Translations under genes and position numbers: made by a program
The notes under the pieces: generated by a model
The model's database searches: none
What the model was told of the DNA's origin: nothing
What the model saw: the letters and a program-made list of their open reading frames with translations, nothing else
Source: Silurus meridionalis
Lineage: Eukaryota > Chordata > Actinopteri > Siluriformes > Siluridae
Direction of reading: 5' to 3'
Assembly: GCF_014805685.1 (NCBI RefSeq)
Contig: NC_060891.1
Span: 4,340,501 to 4,404,500, forward strand
Length of the DNA stretch: 64,000 nt
Shown here: piece by piece, positions 52,250 through 63,830 of the stretch
How the letters are laid out: each line of letters opens with the position of its first letter
Numbering within the stretch: position 1 is the first letter of the stretch

Positions 52250-55200
52250 TTGGACACACCTTCTCATTCAAAGAGTTTTCTTTATTTTCATGACTATGAA
52301 AATTGTAGAGTCACACTGAAGGCATCAAGGGCTATTTGACCAAGAAGGAGAGTGACGGGTGCTGTGCCAGATGACCTGGCCTCCACAGTCACCGGACCTG
52401 AACCCAATCGAGATGGTTTAGGGTGAGCTGGACCGCAGAGTGAAGGCAAAGGGCCAACAAGTGCCAAGCATCTCTCGGGAACTCCTTCAAGACTGTTGGA
52501 AGACCATTTCAGGTGACTACCTCTTGAAGCTCATCAAGAGAATGCCAAGAGTGTGCAAAACAGTAATCAAAGCAAAAGGTGGCTACTTTGAAGAACCTGG
52601 AATATGACATTTTTCAGTTGTTTCACACTTTTTTGTTATGTATATAATTCCATATATAATTCCACGTGTTAATTCATAGTTTTGATGCCTTCGGTGTGAA
52701 TCTACAATTTTCATAGTCATGAAAATAAAGAAAACTCTTTGAATGAGAAGGTGTGTCCAAACTTTTGGTCTGTACTGTATATATAAAGTTTATACAATAC
52801 AATACTGTAAATTGCTCTGTTTTGCTTAATTATTAAAATTATGTCATTAATTTGTTCAATTATTTACAAATTACAGTATACTGATCACCATTGATTAAGA
52901 CACACACACACACACACACAACCCAAATTTCCGGAAATGTTGGGACTTTTTTAAAAATTGAATAAAATGAAAATTAAAAGACTTTCAAATCACATGAGCC
53001 AATATTTTATTCAAATTTTATTTTATTTCATTCAAACTCCCAACTTTTCCGTAATTCGTATATAAAATCTGTATTTAGATTCACTGCAACCCTCGTTAGG
53101 ATTAAATGGCTACTATAGATGAATGAATGTTCAAGATTATTAAATATAGTATAAAATGGTTCTCATCATGTACTCACCCGTCAAGCAACTTTACTAGTGA
53201 CTCCTTGTTTCAACATGCCACACTATATTAGTGGCTTTAAGCCCAATTACCAAAACATAGCGTATAAAGTTATAGAAAATAAATTATTTATGTAAACCCA
53301 ATGCACTATAATAGGACATGCTTCTGTCAGGGGTTTTCCTTGCGATTGTGATCTGTAGCTTGGTCATTAAGGATCTATATTTCTATGTGGATTTTTGGTA
53401 ATGTTGCTGCGTAAATATGTGTGAATGTTCAATGTTCCATAAGCTATACAAATAAATTTTAACTTGCTGTATTTGGCCTAGTTTGGAATTCAAGACAGAG
53501 CACAAGTGAGTGCATCAATGAGTGGATCTAAGTTTGAGCATAAAATCAAAACATATATGCATTTATTGGCTGGATTCTCTCAAAAAAGGGACTTTGAACC
53601 TGTCAACATATATAAACTGGCAAACAAATGCTCTATATGCAATAAAAATGGAGTCAATAAGCCCAAACACTCAATTTCAATTGACCACATATCGCATGCT
53701 TTGGCATTTGGTACTTGTATTAACATTTTGAAGTTATATTTGCATTTCTAGAAATGTTTCCAATGTTGTGCATGTCATGTTACTGTCCTAATCATCACAC
53801 TTTTCTACTGGCAATATATTTTTGAAGGTTTAGCCTACACAAACCATCGGAAACTAGCATATGGCATCTATGTTCAAGGCATATGACAAGGTGTTAACAA
53901 AACAAGTGAAACTATGTTAGGGAGAACTTGATTCACTGTGTAGAATACAGATGGTGGTCATATGCACGCTCATAATACTACCCCGCCCAGAAACACAAGC
54001 AGTTTACTAGCAAAATTAAATCAAATTATTTGATAAATAATGGCTACATTAGCCAAGTTGCATGGTGGGCTGAATGCTTATAATTGACAGGCTGATTAAC
54101 CACATGGAGTATCTCATATCATATTATAATTCTTCCCTACGGAGAAATTTACTTTGCAGAATTATTTACAATAATATTGATTAATCAGCCATTACAAAAA
54201 AAGGTACTGTATCAGTGCTGCTTTTGATACAGTTTGTATATAAAGGGGTATAAAGGTGAAGTGTAGCATAGTTTTTTTTTTATTTTTCACATGCACAATA
54301 CAGCACGGTAAAACGCTTTCTTCGCATATCCCAGCAATCTTCGGAAGCTGGAGTCTGAGCCATGATACAGCATCCCTGAAGCACAGAGCGTTAACTCTTT
54401 CTTTGAATCCCTAACCCGTAACCTAACCATAACCTTACCCCTAACCCAACCCTAACCATATCCATAACCCAATCTAACCTAAATCAACACTAACCATAAT
54501 GCTTATCCTAAATCCTTAACCTAACACCGACCATAACCCCTAAACCCTAACCCAACCCTATCACTAAAACCAACTCAAACCCAACCATAACACTAAACTC
54601 TAACCATTAACCCAACCCTAACAAAAACCCCAAATCCAACCCAAATCCAAACTCCTTACATTCTATTCTACAATAAATAGAAGAGAAATATCCTAAACAG
54701 CAAATATGCCACACAACCAGTTTTAAATGAAATGGAAATGATTATTAATATTAATTCATTTATATATTATTAATATATAAAACAATAAAATAAAACAAGC
54801 TTGTGGCCAGTTATTAGCAGCGACTCATTGTTAAACAGTAGCTTATGCTTCTCAAGGTTTCAGGAGCAAATTTTACAAAAAAGAATCTCTAAGATACGTT
54901 TAGAGTAAATGAAATGCAGAATATGTAACAGATTCAGATACAGTTAAATTGACAAAAATAATGTAAATTAAAAGCGAGCTAAATTCTACTATAGCTATAA
55001 TTACTCACCTAATATAAGCATGAGCTTTAGTGCTGGTCACAAGCGCCAAACAGAGCTCGTTCTCAAAGTGAGGAATATCGTCACAGTAAACGGCCTCTCC
55101 TGTGGCCTGCTTCAGAGCTGACAGGTGCATAACAGGACGACCCACCACATCAACTGGGTTCTGACCAGCAGGGACTACCTATATCACAGAAACAGTGCAC

Positions 55201-57763
55201 AATCATATATTATATGGAAATAAACACACGTGAATTTATGTTTCTTCTCTTTTTTAAACTCAGGTAAAATATGTATACCTGGTAAAGCTGAACACTTGTT
55301 GGAGAATCCCGGTGACTAATTTCAATAGCAGTAGTATAATCTGGCTGGACATCCTCCACCGAGAGGTACTGAAGAAACACAAATAGGCAGCTTTAAAAAA
55401 AATTTAGTTCATAATTAAAAACATTGTCGTTTCCTAGGTATTGATTAGTGGTAGTTATGAATTTCAGGTGTGCAGATACAGACATTTATTTATAGAAATT
55501 AGCAAACGAATCGCATGTACCGTTTGCTGAAGCTATCAATGATCATTAAAATTTTAAAGACTTTGTGAGTCAGATGAAAATCAACTTAGATATCATTCCC
55601 ACTTAGAAATATGGGTCATTGGTAATAAAGCTTTATTTTGAGTTATACGTACAGTGTCGATAATCTTAGCCTTACCTCCTGAGCTAGTTTGTGCTTTACA
55701 GTAAGGTAGAATTTGAAGAACAAGCTGATGGTCAGGGTGCGTCTATATGCCACCATCCCACCTGGTGCAGAGGGAGACAGCGCCATCTCTTCAGCTAATA
55801 AACAGCAGGCATCCTGCATCAGCTCTTCATTCCACTGCCTTTAATCGTGGACAAAGGAAGAGAAAGACTCAATGCATTTCCTTTGTGTGAATCATTGTGT
55901 TATATATTGTAGTTCTTATCACTTCCTTTTTATTGTATTTGCTCCACAATCAGTGTAAATAGTGGATTGTGATTGTTTGAAAGTTCAGGCGTAAGTTCAG
56001 GGTTGCAGGAAGTTGGCAGTTAGATCAGCATTTAAAATGATAATAAACACAGAGTGGGCCAGCTATTGGAAATGTTTCCTATTGACCTTACTGAGGTTTT
56101 ACGCATGCTTTGACTTATATGGTGAATACGGCGATAAATGACACAAGATAAATTTAACGGACTAAGAAGAAAACAATCAAATGAGAAATAGAACGGGAAA
56201 AAAAAAAAAACTGCACCAGGAGTTAACACCAACAGCTCCATTATTCATCTATCGCTCTCATAACTGCAGAAACTGCATTCAAATAAATGTGATCTTGTGG
56301 CAATACTTTATCTTGACATTCATGCCTTTGTGTTGCGCTCAGCAGGATCCTTGTCCCGATACACACTTTCTGTCTCTACTCCATTTGCAGTTTGATATAT
56401 TTTCAAGTGAACTGAGGTTTATAAAAACCCTGGTCCTGAAGATCCATCTGTTTTGTGCATTTAATTAAATTAAATTCAATACAATTCAATTCAATAGTTA
56501 TTTCATAATGGACATTGTCTCAAAGTAGCTTTAAAGAATCTAAAAACTTGAAAACAAATAAACTTATATTTCAATTTGTGTGTATTTATTCCTGATGAGC
56601 AAACCTTGAGAGGAACCAGAATCAAAAGAAGAACCCATCCTCAATTGGGTAACACCAAGAATGTGATTATAATTCACTAAAACACCAGAGAATGAGAAAT
56701 ATCATGAGCACTTGAAGGCATGATTATGAGTAATGTCCTTTCTACAGTCTTCCACAGTCATTTGGATTTGTGGAATAGGGAGCTCCAGAGCAACTCATGT
56801 GCTTAACATATAAGATCATTATAGATTGAACACCAACTCCTCCATGCCAGTGCCAATCAATGTTTTCCTGCTATAACTTACCCATTTCAGCTTTCAAATA
56901 AAGGGATATTAAATAGTCTGGTGGGTAAAAGCGGGGACATAAAATGTGCAGGACAGAATAAGGTGGACCAAGACCAGGGTTAGGAAACTGAAGGTCTATA
57001 TTACCTGCCGATAAGTCGGACGCATGTTGTTGTGGCGAGTACAGTTACAGGGGCCATTCCACCATAACTGAGTCGGATGTCCTGCACTACGTTGGAGCCC
57101 TCTTTGAAAAGGACATTCATCCCACAGGTGACAATAGCGATATCGTCCTCTTTCCGAAGCGACTGCTTAAAGGCTGAGCAATATTGGCCCTGGTATACAA
57201 AAAGGTTTTTTTTTTATATGCATTTCTATGCTGTATTGACTTTGATGCAAATCTAACATGAGTCAGATGTGTTGCATTTTGTAATAAAACAGACCTTTTT
57301 TGTGTATGGAATCTCAATAGACAACAAAATTTCCTCTGCTTTCAAAGCAGTTTTTCTGTAGCCTGTGAAAAACTTGTCATCCATCTCAAGCACACGTTTG
57401 CCCTCTGCCAAATAGAAAAATAGTATATGTATCCATAAAATAACCCAAAAGTAGTTAAAATACATGCAAAATGAAATGAAAAGGGCACTGCACGACAATC
57501 TTACACTACCACCAGCTAAGCACACAATGATATCACAATGATAGTCTCTTTTTACAGCATACACTATAATTTGTAGGTTTGGATAGCCAGTCAACCTTTG
57601 ATCTGTGAAATACAAATCAACAAGAACAAAAAAAAAGGTTTACCTTTGGACATCAGAGTTAGCTTCGAACCCACGGCTATGAACACAGGGTTAAGGTCTG
57701 AGATAGGACTTGCTGTCATGATATTTCCACCAATCGCCTGACAGGACATGCATGACATTTAGC

Positions 57764-57849
<86 letters not shown>

Positions 57850-57855
57850 TGTATA

Positions 57856-57897
<42 letters not shown>

Positions 57898-60800
57898 CTA
57901 TAAAAAAATAGCTAAATGACATACTGCAACATTTCGAATCTGCTGTCCTGCAAACCAGTGAAGCTGCTCGAGTACGGCCCGGAAAACCTCCGTTTTGTGG
58001 TTGGGTAAATTCTTTACCATTTCCCAAAGCTCTTCCTTCAACACACTCAATGTCACAGCGGCTCCAACCTCAATCCCTAAAACACGTACACATGCAGTGT
58101 TTTCAAGTTGTTTGGGCAAAGTGCGGAAACATGGCGTGATATTTAGTTTTGGAAAATCGCAACAAATTATTATCGATGTCCGTAGTACAGGTCTAAAAGG
58201 AGGTCTATAATTCGTTAGATAGATTGAATAAGAGCAGTGAAAATCAAACTGTTTAATGAAACGAATGCATGCCCTGACGACTGCAATTACACAATTACAC
58301 AAATGACATACATACCAGTCTCAGTGTACTGGATGTTGTTGAGTTCCTGGATGTAGCTTGGTGCCAATATTACAGGGAACAGGAAGTTCTTGAATTTCAT
58401 CTCAATTCCTTAAAAGGAAAAATTAGGTAAAGACAAATAGCACCAGAATAAACCGTCTCTACCAAATCTTGTGTATGTTTTAATATCCATAATATAATAT
58501 TAAGAAACAACACTTTTTACTGAACCTCTCACCAACTTCAGTGTTCCCCATGACCAGCTTGGCTTTAGGATACAAAGCTTTTAGCTCCAGGAGTTCCTTC
58601 AGGGTGCTGGGCTGAATCCATAAAACTCTTTCCCCAAGAAATCTCAGCTGTTGTGGTGGGTGCTTGGAAAGACTCTGTAGAACATCACATTTCTCTGAGT
58701 TTATTTAACATGAGATTAAATGGAAAGATATTTATGCAGAATAGTTATAAAGCAATTTGTGTTCTTTCTGCAGTAGAACCAGATGTTGAATGTACCATCA
58801 GTTCTGGAGGGAAAATGATCTCTTGGGTTGGGTCCAGTGGCATAAATTCTAATGGGTCAAACAGTTGAACTGAGTGTTTTGGATCTTCCTGTGAATCATA
58901 TGGAAAATAAATAGACCAATAGGATCGTGTTTAGTAGAATTATTAGTTAGGTTCTATTTTGCATTGTGCAACACAGAGAATATGACTTGAATTTTTGTAC
59001 AAAGATGTGACTTTCTCAAGCTTCCCTAACAAGCAAGAATGCCTTGATTATTACTCACACTGACCTTCATTATGTTCAAGCAGCACCCTTCAGATTTTCC
59101 TTTTGCTCCACAGCATCCTCCATTCTGGTTGTACCCAAATAAAAAATTAGTTGTATTAAGTGTCTTAAAATGGATCCACAATTTTACCCTAATCACAAGG
59201 TCTATTCAAATTCAATGTAAATCTGAAATAGCTTTCTATAGAAAACATGTGAAAATGTTATTGTATTGACATTTTCACTAAGCCTAAATTGGTGGGGCAA
59301 CTGGTCAAGGCTCTGGGTTACTGACTGGAAGGTTGGGGGTTCAAGCTGCCATTCTAGGTCCCTTAACCCTCTGTGCTCCGGGATGCTGTATCATGTCTGA
59401 CCATAGCTTCCTAACATCACTGAGATATGCAAAGTCACTGGGCTGTAATGTATATATGACAAGTAAAAAAAAAAGCTCATTCTCAGGAGTCCACATATTT
59501 TTAAACATATAGAGTACATCAAGTTGCTTAAGTTGTCAAGAGGATTAAATGAACCCTGACGCCAAGTTGGGATGCCAGTGCATTCTCTTGGACAATTTTC
59601 TTGTGGAACTCCTTGATCGAGGCCTTGGCACTGAGTTCAAACTTAAACACTATATGACGGCATTGTATCCTTTTATTATCATTCATTACGATTTCCATAT
59701 AACACATTAAGGCAATTCATTCATACCCCTTCATACAACAATACTTGTGCATCAACCTAAGCATTATATTACCTTAGTAAAGGTCTTGTAGCCCTCCAGT
59801 ATAGGTCTGTACCCAGTGCAACGGCACAGATTACCTGTATATATAAACACCAGGAGAAATGCGTTATTTCGTTTAATTGCAATTACGCTATGATGTGTTT
59901 GTTCGTATCTTAATGATTGAGTCTTCCTGAAATAGCCATCAGTGTACCTTGAAAGGCCTCCTCGATTTCTTGCACTGTAGGCTGGTAGTTGTTTCTCAGA
60001 AGAGCGTACATGGACATGACAAACCCTGGAGTGCAAAAGCCACACTGGGATCCATGAGCCTTTGCAATCCGTTCCTGGCCAAACACAATACGGTATAACA
60101 CGTATACATTGAATGATGTTTGCCAGTGGAGTCATAACGGATATTTGCCCATTGAGTCATCAAGAGTTACATAACAAACCATTTAAATTTAAACAGACTA
60201 ATGAGGCTCTATACTAAGCAACGCACCATATTAAAAGTCATACCTGAACTGGATGAAGTTTTTTGGCCACACTGCCGATCCCCTCCACTGTAGTGACTGC
60301 ACAGAGATGCATTGAGCATAAAGGCGCCAGACATGCATTTATAGCATGATGACTGCGACAAGGCAATCAAGGACAACATACTTTTTTAGAGGTCAAATAT
60401 TTATACGATGTACAGTCTGTCAAAACCTTTGTTTTAATAATAACTTTAAAGTTCTGGTCTGACAGAAACTGAATAATCTATAAATCAACATTAGCAAATC
60501 CACTGCCTTCATTTACTAAGTGCAGTGCAACATCCATGAAAAGATACACAATCTTGTTCTTTTGTGGATAGAACTTGGAAACCATCACGGTGCAGGCACC
60601 ACATCCACCTTCAGCACATCCCAGTTTGGTTCCTGTTAAACCTACTGAGTTTTTTAGTATTAAGGAAAACCACAGCGAGATCAAATATGCAAAAGCTGGC
60701 ATTAACTATATAATGAACATAATACAAAATGTAACTGCGATGTAATATTTTCCTGAATAATAAATTAAGTCTGAATGACTAGAATCTTAATAAAAGAGCT

Positions 60801-62864
60801 TTAATCTTAATAAAACTAGGTTTACCAAACTATTATCAAATCACACAATATTTCACAACACATTTGGATTGTTTTTTGTTCACTTTCACATCAATTCATA
60901 AAGACGAGTTGTCCGGGTCTGTTTTGGTAAATAAATAAAAATGCCCACTTCTTTATATTTCCCTCTTTCTGGCATTGATATTTTAACCCAGGTATCTCAT
61001 TTTTTTAAATAATTGTATAGTAATGGTCCGAATTGAAAACAAGTACTGAAATCTGTACAAAATTATAGATTTTTTAGAGGTGGATCTTAGAGGGTGGTCA
61101 GTATAATTACTCCAAAGAAAAGAAATGGTTTTATCCACAAACTTCTTTTTAACAGGAAGCATCAACATGTCCAAAACCCCATCATCACACAAGTATATGA
61201 TGACCGGACGGGATTTGGGACACTGATTACCGAGTGAATATTGAGTATTGTGAATCCTACAATACCCACAAATGCCAGTCAAATGATATTGGCACGAGTG
61301 GGGATTAATCCCCACCTAAATTGACTACTGTAAAGGCAATTTTACTTGAATTCTTTAGTGCAGTGTTCAGACATTGGCTTATCACAGTATGGATACGAAT
61401 CTATCATTTGCGAAAAAAAAAAATCCTGGAGATAAAAAAAGGTGTTAAAATAACTGACTTCCCTTATCAACTTTTTGTGTCTTTTGTTGCACATTCTGTT
61501 GTGGCCTTTTCTAGTTAATCAACATGGAGTTCATTTAGTAAAACGAATCACTGGTCACAGGGTTTAACGCCATTATCTCAAAAAGGGGAGAGTTTTCAAA
61601 CACTTTCATTGATTTTTCTGACGACTGACAGCGCTGCTCAAACAGAACGGGACAGATCATTTTCTACGAAATTCTACTGCTGTATTATTTCACTGCAAAT
61701 ATATTCTATTGAACTGTATCTTTAATTCTATGTTGCAACCCATTAAATGCTAAAATCCGTTTAAATTTTGTACAGAAATTTCTCTATACATCTCATTATT
61801 TGCATTAAAAGCACAGATTTGTTTTTTGTCATATTTCCATAACCGATAAATCATTTTTTCAGTGATGTCTAATAGTATAAAGTTAGATTTTATTCGATTT
61901 TTTTTTTAAGTTAATAAAGTTAAGTTAATAAAATTACGCAATAAATAATAATTTGTTTTTGTAGATTTTGTTGACACAGAATTTTTTTTTTATTTGGACT
62001 AATTTTTTCCGCTTTTGGAATTTTATTTAGCATGGATCTTTTAAAAGGGGTTGGGCTTACATTTTTATAAATTTACTTTAAAGAAAATGGGGCGGTACTA
62101 TGCAAATTAACCGTGCACACAATATTAACAATTTAATGCCCCTGATAAGGTGGAAGCAGCAGCTTATACTGAATAAATGTTAATCCTTATGCATAGGTGT
62201 ATGATTTGGTCCAGCCGCCTATCAGTTTAAAGAGTAAACATGGTCTATGTGAAGAGGCTGAACGTTTCTTTGTTCCACCTTAAAATATGTATAGGTTCCA
62301 TAATAAGTGTCATATCTGTCAACACACACACACCCATTTCAATGTAACCTGTTTTCCCAGATACCATTGTAATAACAAACAAAATCTTTTCCTTGAATGC
62401 ATAAATACATTTATTTTACATTAATATACTGATTGCATTTTGTCACTCCTTTTCTTGATCAGCTTTGATAAGTGATGGTTTACACTGCCTTAATGCTTGT
62501 TTTCTTTCTTATTTATAATCATGTTTAGAATATATTTGTATACAGTAAACATTATACACTAATTAGGTTAGTTAGTATTATTGAATCGCACATGTTATGC
62601 ACCATACAATATTTCTGTAATGCAATAAGTGGTAGTTACAATACAGATGCGTTTTGCAAGAGGATACACTTTCTCCTGAGAAAGATCAGCAGTGTCATCT
62701 CAGGCTCTGCATTCTTTTCAATGATCTATATATATAAAAAAATGTGCACAAAATATGACTTGACTTGAATCACATACTCTGTCAAATGCATTTCTGGAAC
62801 CTACCTTTTTGCCATTTACAAAGAGAAGTAAGGCATCCCGGGGGGTTCTGTTTATTTCCTCCAT
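42451..62864 (-). CDS. xdh: Xanthine dehydrogenase/oxidase, complete 36-exon gene
   Basis: XDH oxidises hypoxanthine to xanthine and urate, using molybdopterin, two 2Fe-2S clusters and FAD. Exons, in order: 62864-62805, 62725-62668, 60644-60548, 60352-60244, 60074-59948, 59834-59773, 59124-59065, 58888-58796, 58674-58533, 58408-58316, 58076-57925, 57737-57644, 57404-57295, 57189-57005, 55838-55676, 55368-55279, 55178-55009, 52034-51908, 51756-51634, 49807-49711, 49300-49179, 48120-47987, 47877-47790, 47689-47603, 47521-47330, 47249-47104, 46986-46905, 45862-45767, 44772-44644, 44426-44352, 44233-44181, 44093-43979, 43739-43674, 43595-43407, 43001-42834, 42501-42451. All phases agree: 4005 nt, 1334 aa (human 1333). 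Cluster cysteines are in [21 protein letters not shown] and CRC. XDH-type site residues are kept: [16 protein letters not shown] (Glu), [11 protein letters not shown] (Arg), GISFT and AVGEPPLF (Glu). The Glu and Arg argue against aldehyde oxidase. Both cysteines used for conversion to oxidase are absent. Confidence 0.95.
44960..45424. mobile_element. Pogo/Tigger-like element fragment in xdh intron 28
   Basis: The right end is 'GCGGGTTCCACTGTATTTAG', the reverse complement of a CAGTGGAACC terminus typical of pogo/Tigger elements. The segment is much more GC-rich than the flanks ('TTCCGCGCCGCCAAGCGCGG'). Several related phrases recur inside ('GGCGGTTCCACTTC'). The left terminus was not found and no transposase frame is intact. 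Confidence 0.5.
46243..46770. mobile_element. Non-autonomous DNA transposon in xdh intron 27
   Basis: It starts 'AGAGGTCGACCAATTAATCG' and ends with 'ATCAATATCGGTAAAATCAA'. This is a common fish repeat built on ATCGG/CCGAT motifs, hAT-like by my recollection. It has no coding frame. Confidence 0.5.
48390..49107. mobile_element. Family C element with family B insertion, xdh intron 21
   Basis: The ends 'CTATATGGACAAAAGTATTG' (48390-48409) and 'AACTTTTGTCCATATAGTGT' (49087-49106) form a clear inverted pair. At 48431-48665 a family B repeat interrupts it ('GGACATTGTCTCAAAGCAGC', 'GAGGAACCCATCATAATTTG'). The interior resumes with 'CACACAATTGTATAGAATTG', shared with 20755-21195. Nested, non-coding. 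Confidence 0.75.
50430..50880 (+). mobile_element. 5' fragment of a Tc1-superfamily transposon in xdh intron 19
   Basis: The sequence 'ACACCATTCAGGCATC' through 'GACAGGTGAAGTTAATAACA', then an N-terminal transposase start (ATGGGTGAGCGTAAGGATTT at 50573), matches a fish transposon that I recognise. The helix-turn-helix region is readable with frame breaks to about 50850. The catalytic half is missing. Confidence 0.65.
50935..51190. mobile_element. Family C fragment in xdh intron 19
   Basis: 'AATGTTATCACAAAGTTGGC' and 'GCACACAACAGTATAGGATA' parallel the interior of the copies at 20755 and 48390. Confidence 0.5.
52186..52244. repeat. (TA)n microsatellite
   Basis: Perfect TA tract at the left edge of the Tc1-derived element at 52246. 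It appears to have replaced that element's outermost bases. Confidence 0.95.
52246..52785 (+). mobile_element. Internally deleted Tc1-like element with long inverted repeats
   Basis: Inverted repeats of about 85 bases face each other: AAAGTTTGGACACACCTTCT at the left and the reverse complement at 52755-52735 and inward, both reaching GAAGGCATC. The interior retains only the C-terminal part of a transposase ([14 protein letters not shown], one stop, then [11 protein letters not shown] through [10 protein letters not shown]) near 52375-52607. It lies in xdh intron 17. Confidence 0.85.
52786..54265. other. Rest of xdh intron 17, AT-rich
   Basis: Contains a short (CA)n at 52902-52921 and no recognised gene or RNA. 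The open frames at 53506-53751 show no family resemblance. Confidence 0.4.
54270..54402 (-). mobile_element. SINE fragment, inverted, in xdh intron 17
   Basis: 'CTTCGCATATCCCAGC' and 'ATGATACAGCATCCCTGAAG' are the reverse complement of phrases in the SINE at 59290-59475. The T-rich start corresponds to its poly(A) tail. Confidence 0.65.
54411..54655. repeat. Degenerate telomere-like CCCTAA tract
   Basis: About 245 bases built of CTAACC, CCCTAA, CCAACC and CCATAA variants, including exact CCCTAACCC and TAACCCTA-like stretches. The plus strand is nearly free of G over most of it. The vertebrate telomere repeat on this strand is CCCTAA, so this resembles an old interstitial telomeric block or a G-poor minisatellite. 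Located in xdh intron 17. Confidence 0.75.
56478..56670. repeat. Dispersed repeat family B copy in xdh intron 14
   Basis: 'GGACATTGTCTCAAAGTAGC', 'CTTGAGAGGAACCAGA' and 'GAACCCATCCTCAATTGGGT' match the copy at 48431-48665. Confidence 0.65.
57766..57897. repeat. (AC)n-(AT)n compound microsatellite in xdh intron 11
   Basis: AC tract 57766-57802, then two AT tracts separated by ACACTGTATACTGT. Confidence 0.95.
59290..59476 (+). mobile_element. tRNA-derived SINE in xdh intron 6
   Basis: A-box-like TGGGGCAACTGGTCAAGGC (59293-59311), B-box-like GGGGGTTCAAGCT, then 'CCTTAACCCTCTGTGCTCC' and a poly(A) tail of 10 bases at about 59466. The tRNA head, body and A tail are all present, antisense to xdh. 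Confidence 0.75.
60653..62667. other. xdh intron 2, AT-rich, no feature found
   Basis: About 2.0 kb between exons 3 and 2. I searched it for additional exons and RNA genes and found none. Short open frames at 60983-61315 and 61321-61518 do not look coding. Confidence 0.4.
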
Positions 62865-62928
62865 AGTCTTCAGCAGGAGAGACTTCAGCACAGGTCATGC
62901 ACTTTCTCAACAGGGCACGTCATATATC

Positions 62929-62976
62929 CCTATTATATAGTCGCCCCTTCCTCGGGATCGCTCTGCGCATGCGCAG
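62929..62976. promoter_or_regulatory. xdh: xdh proximal promoter with NRF1-type palindrome
   Basis: TGCGCATGCGCA (62964-62975) is a perfect NRF1-type palindrome about 100 bases upstream of the xdh ATG. An AT-rich TATTATATAG stretch at 62930-62940 could serve as a TATA-like element for the minus strand. The start codon context (ACTATGG, purine at -3 and G at +4) is favourable. Confidence 0.5.
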
Positions 62977-63324
62977 GTTGCAATGTAGCTTCGAGATCTA
63001 CCGAATACTTTGCATGTTTTAACTTGTTCTTGTTCATCTTCTAACTATTTTTAATAATTATTACAAGTTATAATTATAGTTAAAATTGCCCCGGGTAAAT
63101 TTTTATTTTTTGTGGTGCAGAAGCCCAGGTGTCACAACATCAACTCTGGATCTAGAATGATATACGCTACTGAGAAGAATAAAACAGAGCTGAAATACAA
63201 ACATCCTGAGACTATTATTTTAACGTTAGTAATAACCTCCTGAAATGTGATGTACATGTACACAAATATTTCGTCCACAAACCTCCTTATTCAAATTATA
63301 TATATTGTATTATATTATATTCTT

Positions 63325-63485
63325 CTTATTTCGGCTTCTCCCACTAGGGGGCGCCACAGCGGATCATCCGTCTACATACCCACCTGTCCTCTACATCTTC
63401 CTCTTTTAACCCAACTACCTGCATGTCTTCCTTCACCAAATCCATAAACCTTCACTTTCCTACACTTCTCCTTTTCCTGACGTCT
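63325..63485 (-). mobile_element. LINE 3' end, copy 3
   Basis: 'TCTTCTTATTTCGGCTTCTC', 'GGCGCCACAGCGGATCATCC' and 'CAACTACCTGCATGTCTTCC' repeat the 3' end of the copies at 27388-27640 and 30865-31805. Only the last 160 bases or so are present. It is preceded by a TATTATATTA stretch. Confidence 0.8.
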
Positions 63486-63509
63486 TCCTCCTCTCCTTCT
63501 CCTTATATT

Positions 63510-63830
63510 ATATTATCGGGTAAAATATTTTATCGCGATTAATCGCATGATTTGTCACGAGTTAACTAATGATTAATCGCAGCTAAATAGCACATTTTGA
63601 TCTGTTCTAAATGTACCTTTAATTAATACTTTTCAAGTTGTTAATACTTTAATTAACATTGCCATGGACAGATATGGATGCTCCATGCCTATGTATAATA
63701 TTCGTTAAAATCAAACTTAACATAAAGCATAAACTATTCTTGTAAATGTTTTAAAGTAATTATAGTGTCATCAGGAGACCAAACAAAACTTTTGCTATGT
63801 TTTCAAACGGACAATTTTAATTGCCGGCTA
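63510..63830. repeat. Dispersed repeat family A, copy 3 (partial)
   Basis: 'TATCGCGATTAATCGCATGA' and 'GCTATGTTTTCAAACGGACA' match the core and (inverted) the end phrases of the copies at 4884 and 37355. Confidence 0.55.

Noticed and set aside
42451..62864. Aldehyde oxidase (aox) identity
   Set aside because: The XDH-specific Glu of GGFGGKE and Arg of IMERA are both present, and the length and exon count match XDH.
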